A DNA stretch of 64,000 nucleotides from Oscillospiraceae bacterium (GTDB taxonomy: Bacteria; Bacillota; Clostridia; Oscillospirales; CAG-272), in the NCBI GenBank assembly GCA_015065385.1, contig SVQK01000056.1, forward strand, positions 124,001 to 188,000, written 5' to 3'. The position numbers and the translations under genes are program-made. Every line of letters begins with the position of its first letter. The stretch's first letter is position 1. Of the stretch, positions 44,985-55,291 are shown piece after piece. The notes under the pieces were generated by a model. The model saw nothing but the letters and a program-made list of their open reading frames with translations. It was not told the origin of the DNA and did no database searches.

Positions 44985-45800
44985 ATGCCACGTCTCTCAT
45001 GGGACAGAAACAAAGACCGCAAATATGCGACCGGTACGGATCACGGCATACTGTTCCTGCGGAATCCTGACGGCACATATTCGAAGGGCGTGGTGTGGAA
45101 CGGTCTGACCGCGGTCTCCATCAATCCTTCCGGCGGCGAACCAACCGCTTTCTGGGCGGATAACGCGAAATACCTGAATCTGCTGTCTGCCGAGGAATTA
45201 AGTCTGACAATCGAAGCGTACTCTTATCCGCGTCCGTTCAAGCCTTGTCTCGGGCGTCGCGAGCTGGTCGACGGCGTAACGGTCACACAGCAGAAACGGC
45301 AGATGTTCGGTTTTTGCTTTCGAAGTCTGATCGGCAATGCGGAAGAGGGAAACGACTACTCCTACGAGATCCATATCGTCTACGGATGCACGGCGTCTCC
45401 TTCCGAAAAGTCGTACTCTACGATCAACGACAGTCCAGAGGCAATCACTCTTTCATGGGAAGTCTCTACGCTTCCGGAAGTTGTCGAGGGATTCAAACCC
45501 ACGGCGCACTTTGTGTTCAGCGGTCCGCGCTATAAGGACACCGGGCTTATGAATGTGCTCCGGGTGATCGAGGATCTTTTGTACGGTCTCGACGATGATG
45601 TATATGTTCTCGATTCCGACGGAGAAAATATCCTTGACAGCGAAGGGGAGCCCGTCAAGTCTTTTGCATCCGAACCGCATCTGCCCTCCTTGCAGGAGAT
45701 TCAGGAAGTCTACAATTCGGAGGCCTTCGCAGCCGCTTCCGACGATACCATGATCTTGGATTCAAGCGGATCAAAGATCCGGACATTCGTTCCGAACTGA
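44985..45800 (+). CDS. Major tail protein-like, copy B (271 aa)
   Basis: LSWDRNKDRKYATGTDHGIL, VVWNGLTAVSINPSGGEPTA, WADNAKYLNLLSAEEL and QQKRQMFGFCFRS align along the whole length with copy A. The C-terminus has a 45-residue extension with two short repeats (YVLDSDGENILDSEGEP, then MILDSSGSKIRTF). It probably forms part of the tube or decorates it. GGGAGGTGG precedes ATG 44985. Confidence 0.82.
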   Translation: MPRLSWDRNKDRKYATGTDHGILFLRNPDGTYSKGVVWNGLTAVSINPSGGEPTAFWADNAKYLNLLSAEELSLTIEAYSYPRPFKPCLGRRELVDGVTVTQQKRQMFGFCFRSLIGNAEEGNDYSYEIHIVYGCTASPSEKSYSTINDSPEAITLSWEVSTLPEVVEGFKPTAHFVFSGPRYKDTGLMNVLRVIEDLLYGLDDDVYVLDSDGENILDSEGEPVKSFASEPHLPSLQEIQEVYNSEAFAAASDDTMILDSSGSKIRTFVPN

Positions 45801-45805
45801 AAAAC

Positions 45806-45844
45806 GGGCCGTATTCAGGACAGCTGGCGGCCCATTATTTTTTT
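45806..45844 (+). terminator. Rho-independent terminator after the tail-tube genes
   Basis: GGGCCG-N14-CGGCCC followed by ATTATTTTTTTA. Partial termination here would keep tube protein mRNA above that of the downstream tail genes. Confidence 0.75.
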
Positions 45845-45865
45845 ATACCGAAAGGGGAAAACAAA

Positions 45866-46261
45866 ATGCTTAAAAAAACCATGACTTACACTGATTACAA
45901 CGGCGAACAGAGAACCGAAGACTTCTACTTCAATCTGACCAGAGCAGAGGTGACCGAGTTCGAGACCTCTGTGGACGGCGGACTTTCCGAGAGGATCAAG
46001 CAGATCTCTCAGGAGAAGAAAGTTCCTGCGATCATGGAGCTTTTCAAGGAGCTTATCCTCCGTTCCTACGGTCAGAAGAGCCCCGACGGCAGACGCTTCA
46101 TCAAGAACAAGGAACTGACCGAGGAATTCTCTCAGACGGAAGCCTATTCCGACCTGTACATGGAGCTCGCCACGAATTCGGCTTCCGCCGCGGCTTTTAT
46201 CAACGGGATCATGCCCGCGGATATGAAGCAGAGCGCTCCGGCTCTCGAAATCGTCGACTGA
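45866..46261 (+). CDS. Tail assembly chaperone 1 (131 aa)
   Basis: TMTYTDYNGEQRTEDFYFNL then LTRAEV-TEFETS, IMELFKELILRSYGQKSPDG RRF and TEAYSDLYMELATNSASAAA match the Gram-positive siphophage tail chaperone. It coats the tape measure during tail assembly. GGGGAAAAC is the ribosome site. Confidence 0.8.
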   Translation: MLKKTMTYTDYNGEQRTEDFYFNLTRAEVTEFETSVDGGLSERIKQISQEKKVPAIMELFKELILRSYGQKSPDGRRFIKNKELTEEFSQTEAYSDLYMELATNSASAAAFINGIMPADMKQSAPALEIVD

Positions 46262-46269
46262 TATAAACA

Positions 46270-46818
46270 ATGCTGCGCATCAACATTCCCTCCGGAGATA
46301 TCTGGGACGAGCAGAATCAGGAGTTCTTATATTCGGAGGGAAAAACGATTCTGCTCGAGCACTCGCTTGTTTCCCTGGCGAAATGGGAAAGCCGGTGGAA
46401 AAAGCCATTTTTCTCCAAGACGCCGAAGACAAGGGCGGAATCTATAGACTACATTCGCTGCATGACGCTGACGCCGAATGTGGACAAGAAAATCTACGGG
46501 ACGCTGACACAGGCGTCTATTGACATCGTCAATCAGTATATTGCCGACCCCATGACAGCAACGACTTTTTCGGATGGCGGAAAGACGAACCATCCTTCGA
46601 GGGAAACCGTCACGGCGGAGCTGATCTACTACTGGATGACGGCGCTGCAGATCCCCTTCGAGTGCCAGAACTGGCATCTGAACAGGCTTCTGACGCTCAT
46701 TCGGGTCTGCAATATTAAGAACCAACCGAAGAAAAAGAAGGGGACGAGCCGGGATTCGCTGTCCCAGAGAGCAAGGCTGAACCGGGAACGGAAGGCAAGG
46801 CTCGGAACCACTGGATAA
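46270..46818 (+). CDS. Tail assembly chaperone 2-like (182 aa)
   Basis: RINIPSGDIWDEQNQEFLYS, LVSLAKWESRWKKPFFSKTP and YYWMTALQIPFECQNWHLNR LLTLIRVC resemble the downstream part of the tail chaperone pair. In many phages this part is made by frameshifting; here it has its own ATG 46270, 8 nt after the first gene, and no slippery sequence is obvious. Its basic end (KKKKGTSRDSLSQRARLNRE) is typical. Confidence 0.75.
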   Translation: MLRINIPSGDIWDEQNQEFLYSEGKTILLEHSLVSLAKWESRWKKPFFSKTPKTRAESIDYIRCMTLTPNVDKKIYGTLTQASIDIVNQYIADPMTATTFSDGGKTNHPSRETVTAELIYYWMTALQIPFECQNWHLNRLLTLIRVCNIKNQPKKKKGTSRDSLSQRARLNRERKARLGTTG

Positions 46819-46836
46819 GGAAAGGGGGCGCCCGAA

Positions 46837-47214
46837 TTGATCTCATTCCGGCAGAAGGGAGACTTCAAGAAGCTGAGCGGGTATCTGGAAAAGGCGAAGG
46901 AAGTCTTCAATATCGGCATTCTGGACCGATACGGAGAAGAAGGCGTTCGGGCGCTTGCCGAAGCGACGCCGAAGGATACGGGTCTGACCGCGGCTTCATG
47001 GCGGTACAGAATCGTCAGAGGGGAAGGATCCGTGACTATTTCATTCGACAACACGAACTTTCAAAATGGAGTGCCGATTGCGATCATCCTGCAATACGGA
47101 CACGCTACACGAAACGGCGGATACGTGCAGGGGATCGACTATATCAACCCGGCGCTCCGTCCCGTTTTTGAGAAGATCGCCGACGCGGCATGGGAGGAGG
47201 TGAAGCGCGTATGA
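46837..47214 (+). CDS. HK97 gp10-like minor tail protein (125 aa)
   Basis: The start is TTG 46837 with AAAGGGGG. TPKDTGLTAASWRYRIV, then GVPIAIILQYGHATRNGGYV and YINPALRPVFEKIADAAWEE are the gp10-family hallmarks (KDTG and the ILQYGHATRNGGYV strand). It usually acts in the neck or tail completion; here it lies after the chaperones. It overlaps the tape-measure start. Confidence 0.78.
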   Translation: MISFRQKGDFKKLSGYLEKAKEVFNIGILDRYGEEGVRALAEATPKDTGLTAASWRYRIVRGEGSVTISFDNTNFQNGVPIAIILQYGHATRNGGYVQGIDYINPALRPVFEKIADAAWEEVKRV

Positions 47215-50200
47215 GCAGAACGATCGATGAGAAAGTCGTCGAGATGCGGTTTGACAACGCGGACTTTGAGAGGAATGTCTCGCAGAGCATGTCCACGCTG
47301 GACAAGCTGAAGAGCGCGCTTGACTTTTCCGGGGCGGAGAAAGCTTTTTCCGGCATTTCATCGGCTGCGGACAATGTCGATTTCGGCGGACTGACCGGAG
47401 CGCTCAGCGGAGTCGGGGAGAAATTTTCGGCTCTTGAGACCATTGCGATCGGGGCGCTTATGAACATCGGCGCATCGATTGAGACATGGGTTGTCGATAA
47501 GCTGAAAGCCGTCAGCACGGACCAGATCGTAGCCGGTTTTGATAAATACGGTGAAAAGACGACTGCCGTTCAGACAATCATGAATGCCACAGGTCGGACG
47601 ATTGACGACGTATCGGATAAGCTGGCAACGCTAAACTGGTTTACGGATGAAACTTCCTACAATTTTACCGATATGACGAACAGTATCGGTAAGTTCACTT
47701 CTCAGGGAATTGAGCTTGAAGATGCTGTATCCGCTATGGAAGGTATTTCAACGGCGGCGGCTCTTGCCGGTCAGAACGCGGCTTCCGCAAGCCGGGTCAT
47801 GTACAACTTCTCGCAGTCGCTCGGCATGGGCGCGGTAAAATTGCCGGACTGGATGTCCGTCGAGAATGCCAACATGGCGACCGAAGAGTTCAAGCAGACG
47901 ATCATTGATACTGCTGTGGAGCTCGGACGACTGGATAAATACGGAAATATCAATGAAATCGCTTCGAGTAATTATAACGGTGATCACTTTGTCAATGTAG
48001 GCAACTTCAGGTCGACTCTTGCGGCCGGATGGTTTGACAATAAGGTATTGATTGCCGCTATGAATAAGTTCGGCGGCTTCGCCGGGCGGCTGAACGAGGT
48101 TTACGATCAGTTCAACGAGAATTATGACGTTACGACCTCCCAGATCCTGACATGGCTTAACGCATACATGGACGGGACACTTGAGATCGAGGATGTTGTT
48201 AAAAAAACCGGGCTCGCGGCTGAGGAAATTCTTCCTATTTTGGAAGAGTTGAGCAGCGACGAATATGAACTGGGCAGACGGGCTTTCGCTGCCGCGCAGG
48301 AAGCAAAGACATTCGAAGATGTTATCAATGCGACAACGGACGCCGTATCGACAGCATGGATGAATGTTTTTGAGAATATTTTCGGCAACTATGAGGAAGC
48401 GAAGGTCACGTGGACTCAGCTTTCCAATGAGTTATGGGATATATTTGCCGGGCCGATCAGCAATCTGAACGATCTTCTGACAGATTGGCATGATATGGGC
48501 GGCCGGGAAGATTTTATTCAGAGTATCAAGAATATGTACCACGCGGTACGGTCATTTCTCGATCCGATCGGAGAAGCATGGGAGGCGATGGAGGCGATGG
48601 AGGCCGAGGAGCTTTTCGGTATTACGAAGCGTTTCCGGGAGTTTACCGAAGGGCTGATCCTGAGCGAGGAGAAGATGGACAAGATTCGGGGGACATTTGA
48701 AGGATTCTTCCGGGATCTTTCCGGCGTCAAGGACGGCCTCGGAGAATATCTCGGCGGGCTCTCCCGTGTCTTTTCTCTCGCAAAGGACGGGATCGGCGGT
48801 CTGACCCGCGAGTTTGCTGCCGGTTTTTCCGGCACGAACGGTTTGTCCGGTTTCTTCGGCGGGATCTCCGATCTATACAGCCGCGCGGGAGCTGTGCTGA
48901 GCGATTTTGCGATCGGAATTCGCAGAGTTCGCGGTGCGATGGATGCGCTTGCCGACGGAAGTCTTCTTGATACGGGCGTTCTTGAAAGTCTTCGGGAGCA
49001 GTATCCTCTGGCCGCAAAGCTCATTGGAATTTACGATAAGCTGGCAGAAACGATGAGGGTCTTCGGAACCGCTTTTGGAAAGTACATTGATCTATCGGTG
49101 TTTTTCAAAGACGGGGCCATATCATTCGACACCGTTGTCGATGGGATGACGAGCAGACTCGCCGCCTTCCTCGGAGCAATTACGGAGGTCGTTCATATCT
49201 GGACGGGAGCGGATATTGCCGGTACTGCGGACGGTATTCGGAAGATCCTGTTTGATTTGGCAGACGGACTGAAGACGCTGGCCCATCATGAGGGCTGGGG
49301 CAAGATCAAGGACGGAATCCTCGGTATCGGTACGGCGTTCCGGGAGACCTTCGGCGGGATCGAGGAGTTCTTCGGTCCGGCTTGGACGGCTGCCGTTACA
49401 ATCTTCAACGACTGGCTCGAAGGAATCCGAATGCTTCTCGGCAGTACGGGCGGCGATCTCGACGGTTTCTTCGGCACTATCGTCGGAGGGCTCGAGACAG
49501 TTCAGGATTTTATTCGGAACAACGAAGGATTTTCCGCCTTCATCAACGGGATCAAGGACGGCATCGTGTTTGTCTCAGAGTTTCTGACGAAATTTCTGTC
49601 TTTGACGGATTCGATCCGTGTGTATCAGGAGAACGGCGGAGGGCTTACGGGACTGCTTGCTGTTATCGAAGACAAGCTGAAAATTATACTGGACACAGTA
49701 TTCGACATAATTCAAAATGTGACCGGTCTCGATCTTCACTATATCGGGGACGGCGTCATCGACGTGATTCAGGGGATCGGCTTCGCGCTTTTGCAGGTAG
49801 CCGACACGGTATCCAAAGCCTTCGGGTGGAATGACAATCCGTTCGGAAAGCTTCTTGAAAGCCTCGGCGGAGAGTACGGTGGATTTGAGGGTGTCGGTGT
49901 CGATCTGAGCGGCATTTTCGACAAGATCGGCGGGGCGTTCTCCAAGTTCGGGGAGATTGTTCAGAAGATGGCTCCGGGCGTGAGTGATCTGCTCTCTGGA
50001 CTCGGAAAGATTTTAGGCGACGTTGTCAAGCTGATCCGGGATCTCACTAACGGGATCGATCTGCCGACGCTGACCGAGCTTATTCTTCTTGCGATCAAGG
50101 CGTTTGCGACGATCCGGCTGATGCACAAGGCCGGGGATGCTCTGGAAGCGGTCGGCAATGCTCTGACCTCATGGCAGAAGACGCTGAAGGTCACGATGCT

Positions 50201-53200
50201 GCTTGAAATCGCCGGGGCAATCGCACTTCTGGCCGGAGCGGCGTTTCTGATCAGCCGTATCGACAGCGAAAAGATCGGCGGTGTGATCGGTACGCTCGCC
50301 ACTTCCTTTGCCGGTCTGATAGGAGTTTTACTTGTTTCTCAATTTGCGGATTCAAAGTCGCTTCACGCTTTGCCGCAGATCGCTCTTGCCCTTGCAGCTT
50401 CCATGATTTTGCTGGCCAAAGCGGTCGGCATGATGGTGGATCCGATGAAGGCTCTCGGAGAGCTTGAGAATTTCTGGCCAAGTTTCGGCAGGCTTGCCGC
50501 GCTTCTCGGTCTGATGTCCGCGGTTCTCGGCGCGTTCACGGCGGCGAATCTGGCCGGTGAAGGCGGAGGACTCATCGGCGCGGCAAAGGACATTCGGCAG
50601 TTTGTGGTTTCGGCCGCGTTGCTGCTCGGTGTCCTGAAGCTGTACTCGATGGTGGACTGGCCGACAATAGGCGACGGGCTATTGAAGATCGCAGCGGCAT
50701 TCGGCGCTCTCGGATTGGTATCGGCAGGAATCTTCGGCCTCTTTGAGCTGATGAGCAGAATCGGCGATATCAGTTCTTCCTTCTCCGATTTCGGAGGCGG
50801 GATGCTGAAAGTTGTCGGCGCGCTGGCGATTCTGATGGGACTTCTGGCCGCGCTCAGTCTGCTCGGCTGGAGCGATATCCTGTCCTCCCTCGGAAAGATT
50901 GGGGTGGCGCTTCTCGGCCTTGTGGCGGGTATACTTGCTTTATCTTTTGCGGCTGCAGTTCTCAAACCATGTCTTGATACTCTTAATAAATTGGCGAATG
51001 TGCTATTCAAAATAGGAGCCGGTGTCGCGCTGTTTTCAGGCGGACTTCTGATTTTCGGACTGCTTGCAAAAATCCTCGGAGACGCGGCGGACGATCTGAT
51101 TGACGCCGGAATGACACTTGTCCTCAAGGTACTTGACGCTCTCGCGCAGAACGCCGAACAGATCGCGGAGGACGTTTGCATTATCTTATTGGATATCCTC
51201 ATGGTCGCTCTGCGGCTTCTGGCGGAGCATATTCCGGAAATCACGGAGTATGTCTGCGAGATCCTCGGCGGGCTGATCAAGGGTGTGAAGCAGGCTCTCG
51301 GAGAAGGAGGAATCGATCTCAGTGAACTGATCGGTGGAGGCGGACTGCTTGCCGGTCTGATCGCCGCGGTCTGGTTATTGAAGAAGTCCGGTTTAACGAC
51401 GAAGGACTTTCTCCACGCCGGACTGATGATCCTCGAAGCTGCGGCGCTTCTGGTCGAGATCGGCGCATTGTTCGCCGCGATCGGATGGCTTTCCGACAAG
51501 GTCGGCGGGGTCGAAATGATCCGTTCTTTCGGAGAGTTCTGCTCCGCAATTGCAGGAGTGTTTGAGGCAGACTGGGGCGTCGGCGTGCTGTTTGCCGCTA
51601 TCGCCGGACTGCTGGTGCTTTTCGATAAATTCAATCTCGGTGCGATCAGCGCGGGAGCGTTCGGCTCCGTTGTTGTGGCCATCGCGGAAGTCGCCGGAGT
51701 GATCGAGGCAATGGGACTGATATTTGCCGCCGGTGGAGCCATCATCAATCTTCTTGAACAGATACCCGGCGGTGGCGAAGGAGCTATTGTCGACCGGATC
51801 AACAAATTCGGTGATATGGTGGTAGCCATTGCGGACGTAATCGGCGGGGTTGTCGGTCATCTGATCGGCAGTCTTGCCGGAGGTATTGCCGGGGAGACGA
51901 TCGACGCTGTTATGAGCGGATACGGCGACGGACTGGCGCATATTGCGGAAAAGGCCGAAGGGTTCTTTACGCTGATGGACGGGCTGAATGAAGGGACGCT
52001 TGAAGGATGTCGGATATTTGCGGAGATGATCCTGACTCTGACGAAAGCGAGCGTTCTGGACGGTCTGACATCATGGTTCACCGGAGGCATTGATTTCAGC
52101 GGATTCGCAGATGGGCTTGAGGGTCTTGGAACAGGACTTCAGGCATTTGCCAATGAAACGAAGGATCTGGATCAGGGCGTGGTCGAAAAGGCTGCCGCAT
52201 GTGCGGAAATCGTTATAGCTTTCTCACAGGAGGTTCCCAGCTCCGGCGGACTATGGCAGCTTATTGCCGGTGAGAAAAATCTCAAAGAATTCGGAATTCA
52301 GCTTGCCGGTTTCGGAGCGTCGTTATATACGTTTGCGAAAGAGACGACGGACCTCCCGAAGGATGTGATCGAGAATGCCGCTGCCTGCGCTGATGTTATC
52401 ATTGCCTTTGCTAAGGATATTCCAAGCAATGGCAGTACGGTTTTGAAGTGGCTCATTGGTGAGAAGAATATTGGCGTTTTTGGCAATCAACTTTCATGGT
52501 TTGGTTCTGGCCTTGCAAAATTTGCTGAACAGACAAAAGACATTAAAAGCGATGTTGTTGAAAACGCGGCTCTTTGTGCTGATACTGTTATCGCATTCGC
52601 CAAAGAGATCCCGAATCAGTCCAACAGCTGGTTCTCCGTGCTTCTTCGCGGAGATACCTCTATGGAGACATTCGGAACGAATCTGGAAGCCTTCGCGTAT
52701 TCGTTTCTTGTATATGCCAAGTATATGGAACAGATAAACTTTGACGCGGTGACGAATACAAGCGACGCAGTTTCCGCAATTATAGAAATCGCAGGGTCGG
52801 TAGGCGAAATAGCGAAGATCAAAGACGCGAATTTGGATAAGTTCGGTTCAAATCTTGAAAAATTCGGAAAGAAATTCAAAGCGTACTATGATAAGGTTGT
52901 CGATATCGATACGATAAAGGCAAACAATATTGCCAATGCCATTTCGAACACGATAGACGCGTTTGTCGGGACGGACGATCAGAAGCTGCTCTCCAAGGTC
53001 GAAGCGATGGGAGAGAAAGTGCTGACGGGGATCACGGATCTGTTCGGTAAGGACGATTCCAAAAAGCAAACGCAGACAGCCGCCGGAAAACTGATCGAAT
53101 ACATCGCGGACAAGTTTGCGGATGAAGATTCCGTCAGCAAGGTCGGGAAGAAAATCTCGAAGATGGTCTCCGACGCGATTTTGAAGAACGACGTGAGCGA

Positions 53201-54833
53201 AAGCCTGAAAAAGGCCGGAGCTGATATTATCGACATGATCGGCAGCGGCATCACGGCGGAGGTCGACAAGGAAGAAACCGGACTGAAAGCGGTTGTCGCC
53301 GGGAAGATCCGGGGAATCGCAGGCATCTTCACAAATCAGGATTCCCAAGATACTCTCGTGCAAAAGGGAAAGGACATGATCGGATATGTTCGGCGCGGAA
53401 TGTTCCCGGAAGGGGGATCTCAGAGCTGGATCGATTCGATCGTATCCTTCATCAACTGGGTAGCTTCCGAGATCAAGAGCCACACCGATGTGATGGCGGA
53501 TGCAGGGGCCGCTCTTTCAAATTCTGTCATGTCCGGGATGAATTCCGTGGATATGTCGGGATCGGCGAAAACGCTTGGCGATAATTTTGTAGCGGGTTTT
53601 ACGAACAGCATTAATGACGGTACGGCCTTGGTTCAGCAGGCGGCGACAAAACTTGCGAGTACCCCGGTGAAGACAATAAAAACGGAGCTTGACATCCGGT
53701 CTCCGTCAAGGGTGGCTTATGCGCTCGGCTTGTTCTTCGACGAAGGTCTTGCCAACGGTGTCTTTTCCGGGATTCCGGGAGTAGGCGATAAGATTCTCGA
53801 ACTTACTGAATTTATAAAGGATAAAGCAAATTCCTATCTCAGCGATTCGAGCTTTATGGAGATCATAAAGGGGTCCGGTTTCGACCTTGCTTCCATGTTC
53901 GGAGACGGTATCTACACATGGATCGAAACAGGGTCGATGGATGATTTCGGAAGCGACATTCCCGAACAGCTTCTTGCCGGATTCAAGGGATACGTGGAGG
54001 ACGGATCTGTTGCCGAAGCGACTTCGATGGTGACGGATGACATCAGCGAAGCGTTTGATGCGTTCTCGTACACCTCATATGAGAGCGGCCTTGATGGCGG
54101 AACGTCATATGGCACAGGCTATATCGAGGGAGTGACAACCACTCTTGAAGGCGCAGTACCGGTTCTCGAATCATCGAGCGAAATCGTTGCGGACGCGGTA
54201 GCCACGCCGATCGAGGAACGAATGACGGAGGTTCTCAGCTATGCGGAATGGCTTGCGAAGGAATACCCGGAGGGGGTTACAACAGTCACTCCGGTTTACG
54301 ATTTCGACGATCTGAAGCTGCAGGCCGGAGAACTGGAAGGCATTCTGACGGCGTTCGATATGGCGGATGACCACGGCAAGAGAATGATGATCCGCGAGCA
54401 GGGAGCCGATTTTCAAAATGAAGCTCTGGCGAACCTTCTGACGAGATACTGGAACGAAGAACCGATCCGGGAAGAAAACCGTCAGAGGTCGCTGAACGCG
54501 CTGACCGGCTATCAGGCATATCTGGCGGAGCAGAAGGAGCTTACACAGGCACAGACTGCCGTACAGCAGAGCGCTTACACGGAGATTCAGCAGACGGCAA
54601 CGGAGATCTCGGAAAACGAACAGGCGCATTACGAGCAGTCGAACGCAGCGCTTGAAGAGATCAAGATGAATGTGCTGTCCATCCGCCAGGAACTTGACGG
54701 CGTACACGCAGACATCAACCGGATCGCAGAGATGAACGTCTACATCGACAGTGACGCGCTGGTCGGTGCGACGGCAGAGAAATACGATGAAGCCTTCGGC
54801 AATATGACTACACTTGTGGGGAGGGGGATCTGA
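47211..54833 (+). CDS. Tape measure protein (2540 aa)
   Basis: The longest gene in the window. MSRTIDEKVVEMRFDNADFE RN and the coiled-coil start, hydrophobic helices in the middle (residues about 960-1600) and the C-terminal SP-RVAYALG motif are typical. Length fixes tail length: 2540 residues at about 1.5 A each predicts roughly 380 nm. Residues about 1645-1860 contain three or four repeats of 62-63 aa (FAxETxDLxxxVVENAAACA). ATG 47211 overlaps the previous stop. Confidence 0.93.
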   Translation: MSRTIDEKVVEMRFDNADFERNVSQSMSTLDKLKSALDFSGAEKAFSGISSAADNVDFGGLTGALSGVGEKFSALETIAIGALMNIGASIETWVVDKLKAVSTDQIVAGFDKYGEKTTAVQTIMNATGRTIDDVSDKLATLNWFTDETSYNFTDMTNSIGKFTSQGIELEDAVSAMEGISTAAALAGQNAASASRVMYNFSQSLGMGAVKLPDWMSVENANMATEEFKQTIIDTAVELGRLDKYGNINEIASSNYNGDHFVNVGNFRSTLAAGWFDNKVLIAAMNKFGGFAGRLNEVYDQFNENYDVTTSQILTWLNAYMDGTLEIEDVVKKTGLAAEEILPILEELSSDEYELGRRAFAAAQEAKTFEDVINATTDAVSTAWMNVFENIFGNYEEAKVTWTQLSNELWDIFAGPISNLNDLLTDWHDMGGREDFIQSIKNMYHAVRSFLDPIGEAWEAMEAMEAEELFGITKRFREFTEGLILSEEKMDKIRGTFEGFFRDLSGVKDGLGEYLGGLSRVFSLAKDGIGGLTREFAAGFSGTNGLSGFFGGISDLYSRAGAVLSDFAIGIRRVRGAMDALADGSLLDTGVLESLREQYPLAAKLIGIYDKLAETMRVFGTAFGKYIDLSVFFKDGAISFDTVVDGMTSRLAAFLGAITEVVHIWTGADIAGTADGIRKILFDLADGLKTLAHHEGWGKIKDGILGIGTAFRETFGGIEEFFGPAWTAAVTIFNDWLEGIRMLLGSTGGDLDGFFGTIVGGLETVQDFIRNNEGFSAFINGIKDGIVFVSEFLTKFLSLTDSIRVYQENGGGLTGLLAVIEDKLKIILDTVFDIIQNVTGLDLHYIGDGVIDVIQGIGFALLQVADTVSKAFGWNDNPFGKLLESLGGEYGGFEGVGVDLSGIFDKIGGAFSKFGEIVQKMAPGVSDLLSGLGKILGDVVKLIRDLTNGIDLPTLTELILLAIKAFATIRLMHKAGDALEAVGNALTSWQKTLKVTMLLEIAGAIALLAGAAFLISRIDSEKIGGVIGTLATSFAGLIGVLLVSQFADSKSLHALPQIALALAASMILLAKAVGMMVDPMKALGELENFWPSFGRLAALLGLMSAVLGAFTAANLAGEGGGLIGAAKDIRQFVVSAALLLGVLKLYSMVDWPTIGDGLLKIAAAFGALGLVSAGIFGLFELMSRIGDISSSFSDFGGGMLKVVGALAILMGLLAALSLLGWSDILSSLGKIGVALLGLVAGILALSFAAAVLKPCLDTLNKLANVLFKIGAGVALFSGGLLIFGLLAKILGDAADDLIDAGMTLVLKVLDALAQNAEQIAEDVCIILLDILMVALRLLAEHIPEITEYVCEILGGLIKGVKQALGEGGIDLSELIGGGGLLAGLIAAVWLLKKSGLTTKDFLHAGLMILEAAALLVEIGALFAAIGWLSDKVGGVEMIRSFGEFCSAIAGVFEADWGVGVLFAAIAGLLVLFDKFNLGAISAGAFGSVVVAIAEVAGVIEAMGLIFAAGGAIINLLEQIPGGGEGAIVDRINKFGDMVVAIADVIGGVVGHLIGSLAGGIAGETIDAVMSGYGDGLAHIAEKAEGFFTLMDGLNEGTLEGCRIFAEMILTLTKASVLDGLTSWFTGGIDFSGFADGLEGLGTGLQAFANETKDLDQGVVEKAAACAEIVIAFSQEVPSSGGLWQLIAGEKNLKEFGIQLAGFGASLYTFAKETTDLPKDVIENAAACADVIIAFAKDIPSNGSTVLKWLIGEKNIGVFGNQLSWFGSGLAKFAEQTKDIKSDVVENAALCADTVIAFAKEIPNQSNSWFSVLLRGDTSMETFGTNLEAFAYSFLVYAKYMEQINFDAVTNTSDAVSAIIEIAGSVGEIAKIKDANLDKFGSNLEKFGKKFKAYYDKVVDIDTIKANNIANAISNTIDAFVGTDDQKLLSKVEAMGEKVLTGITDLFGKDDSKKQTQTAAGKLIEYIADKFADEDSVSKVGKKISKMVSDAILKNDVSESLKKAGADIIDMIGSGITAEVDKEETGLKAVVAGKIRGIAGIFTNQDSQDTLVQKGKDMIGYVRRGMFPEGGSQSWIDSIVSFINWVASEIKSHTDVMADAGAALSNSVMSGMNSVDMSGSAKTLGDNFVAGFTNSINDGTALVQQAATKLASTPVKTIKTELDIRSPSRVAYALGLFFDEGLANGVFSGIPGVGDKILELTEFIKDKANSYLSDSSFMEIIKGSGFDLASMFGDGIYTWIETGSMDDFGSDIPEQLLAGFKGYVEDGSVAEATSMVTDDISEAFDAFSYTSYESGLDGGTSYGTGYIEGVTTTLEGAVPVLESSSEIVADAVATPIEERMTEVLSYAEWLAKEYPEGVTTVTPVYDFDDLKLQAGELEGILTAFDMADDHGKRMMIREQGADFQNEALANLLTRYWNEEPIREENRQRSLNALTGYQAYLAEQKELTQAQTAVQQSAYTEIQQTATEISENEQAHYEQSNAALEEIKMNVLSIRQELDGVHADINRIAEMNVYIDSDALVGATAEKYDEAFGNMTTLVGRGI

Positions 54834-55291
54834 TGTATCATTCCATAACATTCGGCAACAAGAACACATACTCGGACTGGCATCTGGTTCCCTCTTCCCG
54901 TCCGGTTGTCGATCCGCCGAAACCGAAGACACAGTATGTGGATATTCCCGGCGCGGACGGTTCCATCGACTTGACGGAATCCCTCGCCGGGAGACCGGTT
55001 TTCTCGGATCGGCAGGGAAGTTTTGAATTCATTGTTTTGAACGATTTTAACCTCGACAACTATTCTTACGATTGGAACAGCGTATATACGGCCGTCTTAT
55101 CCTATCTGCACGGGAAACGGATGCGGATGGTGCTTGAAGACGATCCGACATATTTTTACGAAGGGCGGTTCAGCGTCAATGGCTGGAAGAGCGATGCGAA
55201 TAACTCGAAGATCACGATAGATTATGTCGTGGGGCCTTATAAGTACCCCGTCTCGAACGGAGCAAACGACTATACGGGAGGGATCCTCTGA
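54833..55291 (+). CDS. Distal tail protein-like (152 aa)
   Basis: ITFGNKNTYSDWHLVPSSRP then YVDIPGADGSIDLTESLAGR, GSFEFIVLND and YFYEGRFSVNGWKSDANN is the pattern of short Dit-like baseplate hub proteins of Gram-positive phages. It overlaps the tape measure by one base (TGATG), so it is translationally coupled. Confidence 0.78.
   Translation: MYHSITFGNKNTYSDWHLVPSSRPVVDPPKPKTQYVDIPGADGSIDLTESLAGRPVFSDRQGSFEFIVLNDFNLDNYSYDWNSVYTAVLSYLHGKRMRMVLEDDPTYFYEGRFSVNGWKSDANNSKITIDYVVGPYKYPVSNGANDYTGGIL

Noticed and set aside
46240-46275. Programmed frameshift between the two tail chaperones
   Set aside because: The second gene has its own ATG in a non-overlapping position and no slippery heptamer is seen near the first stop.
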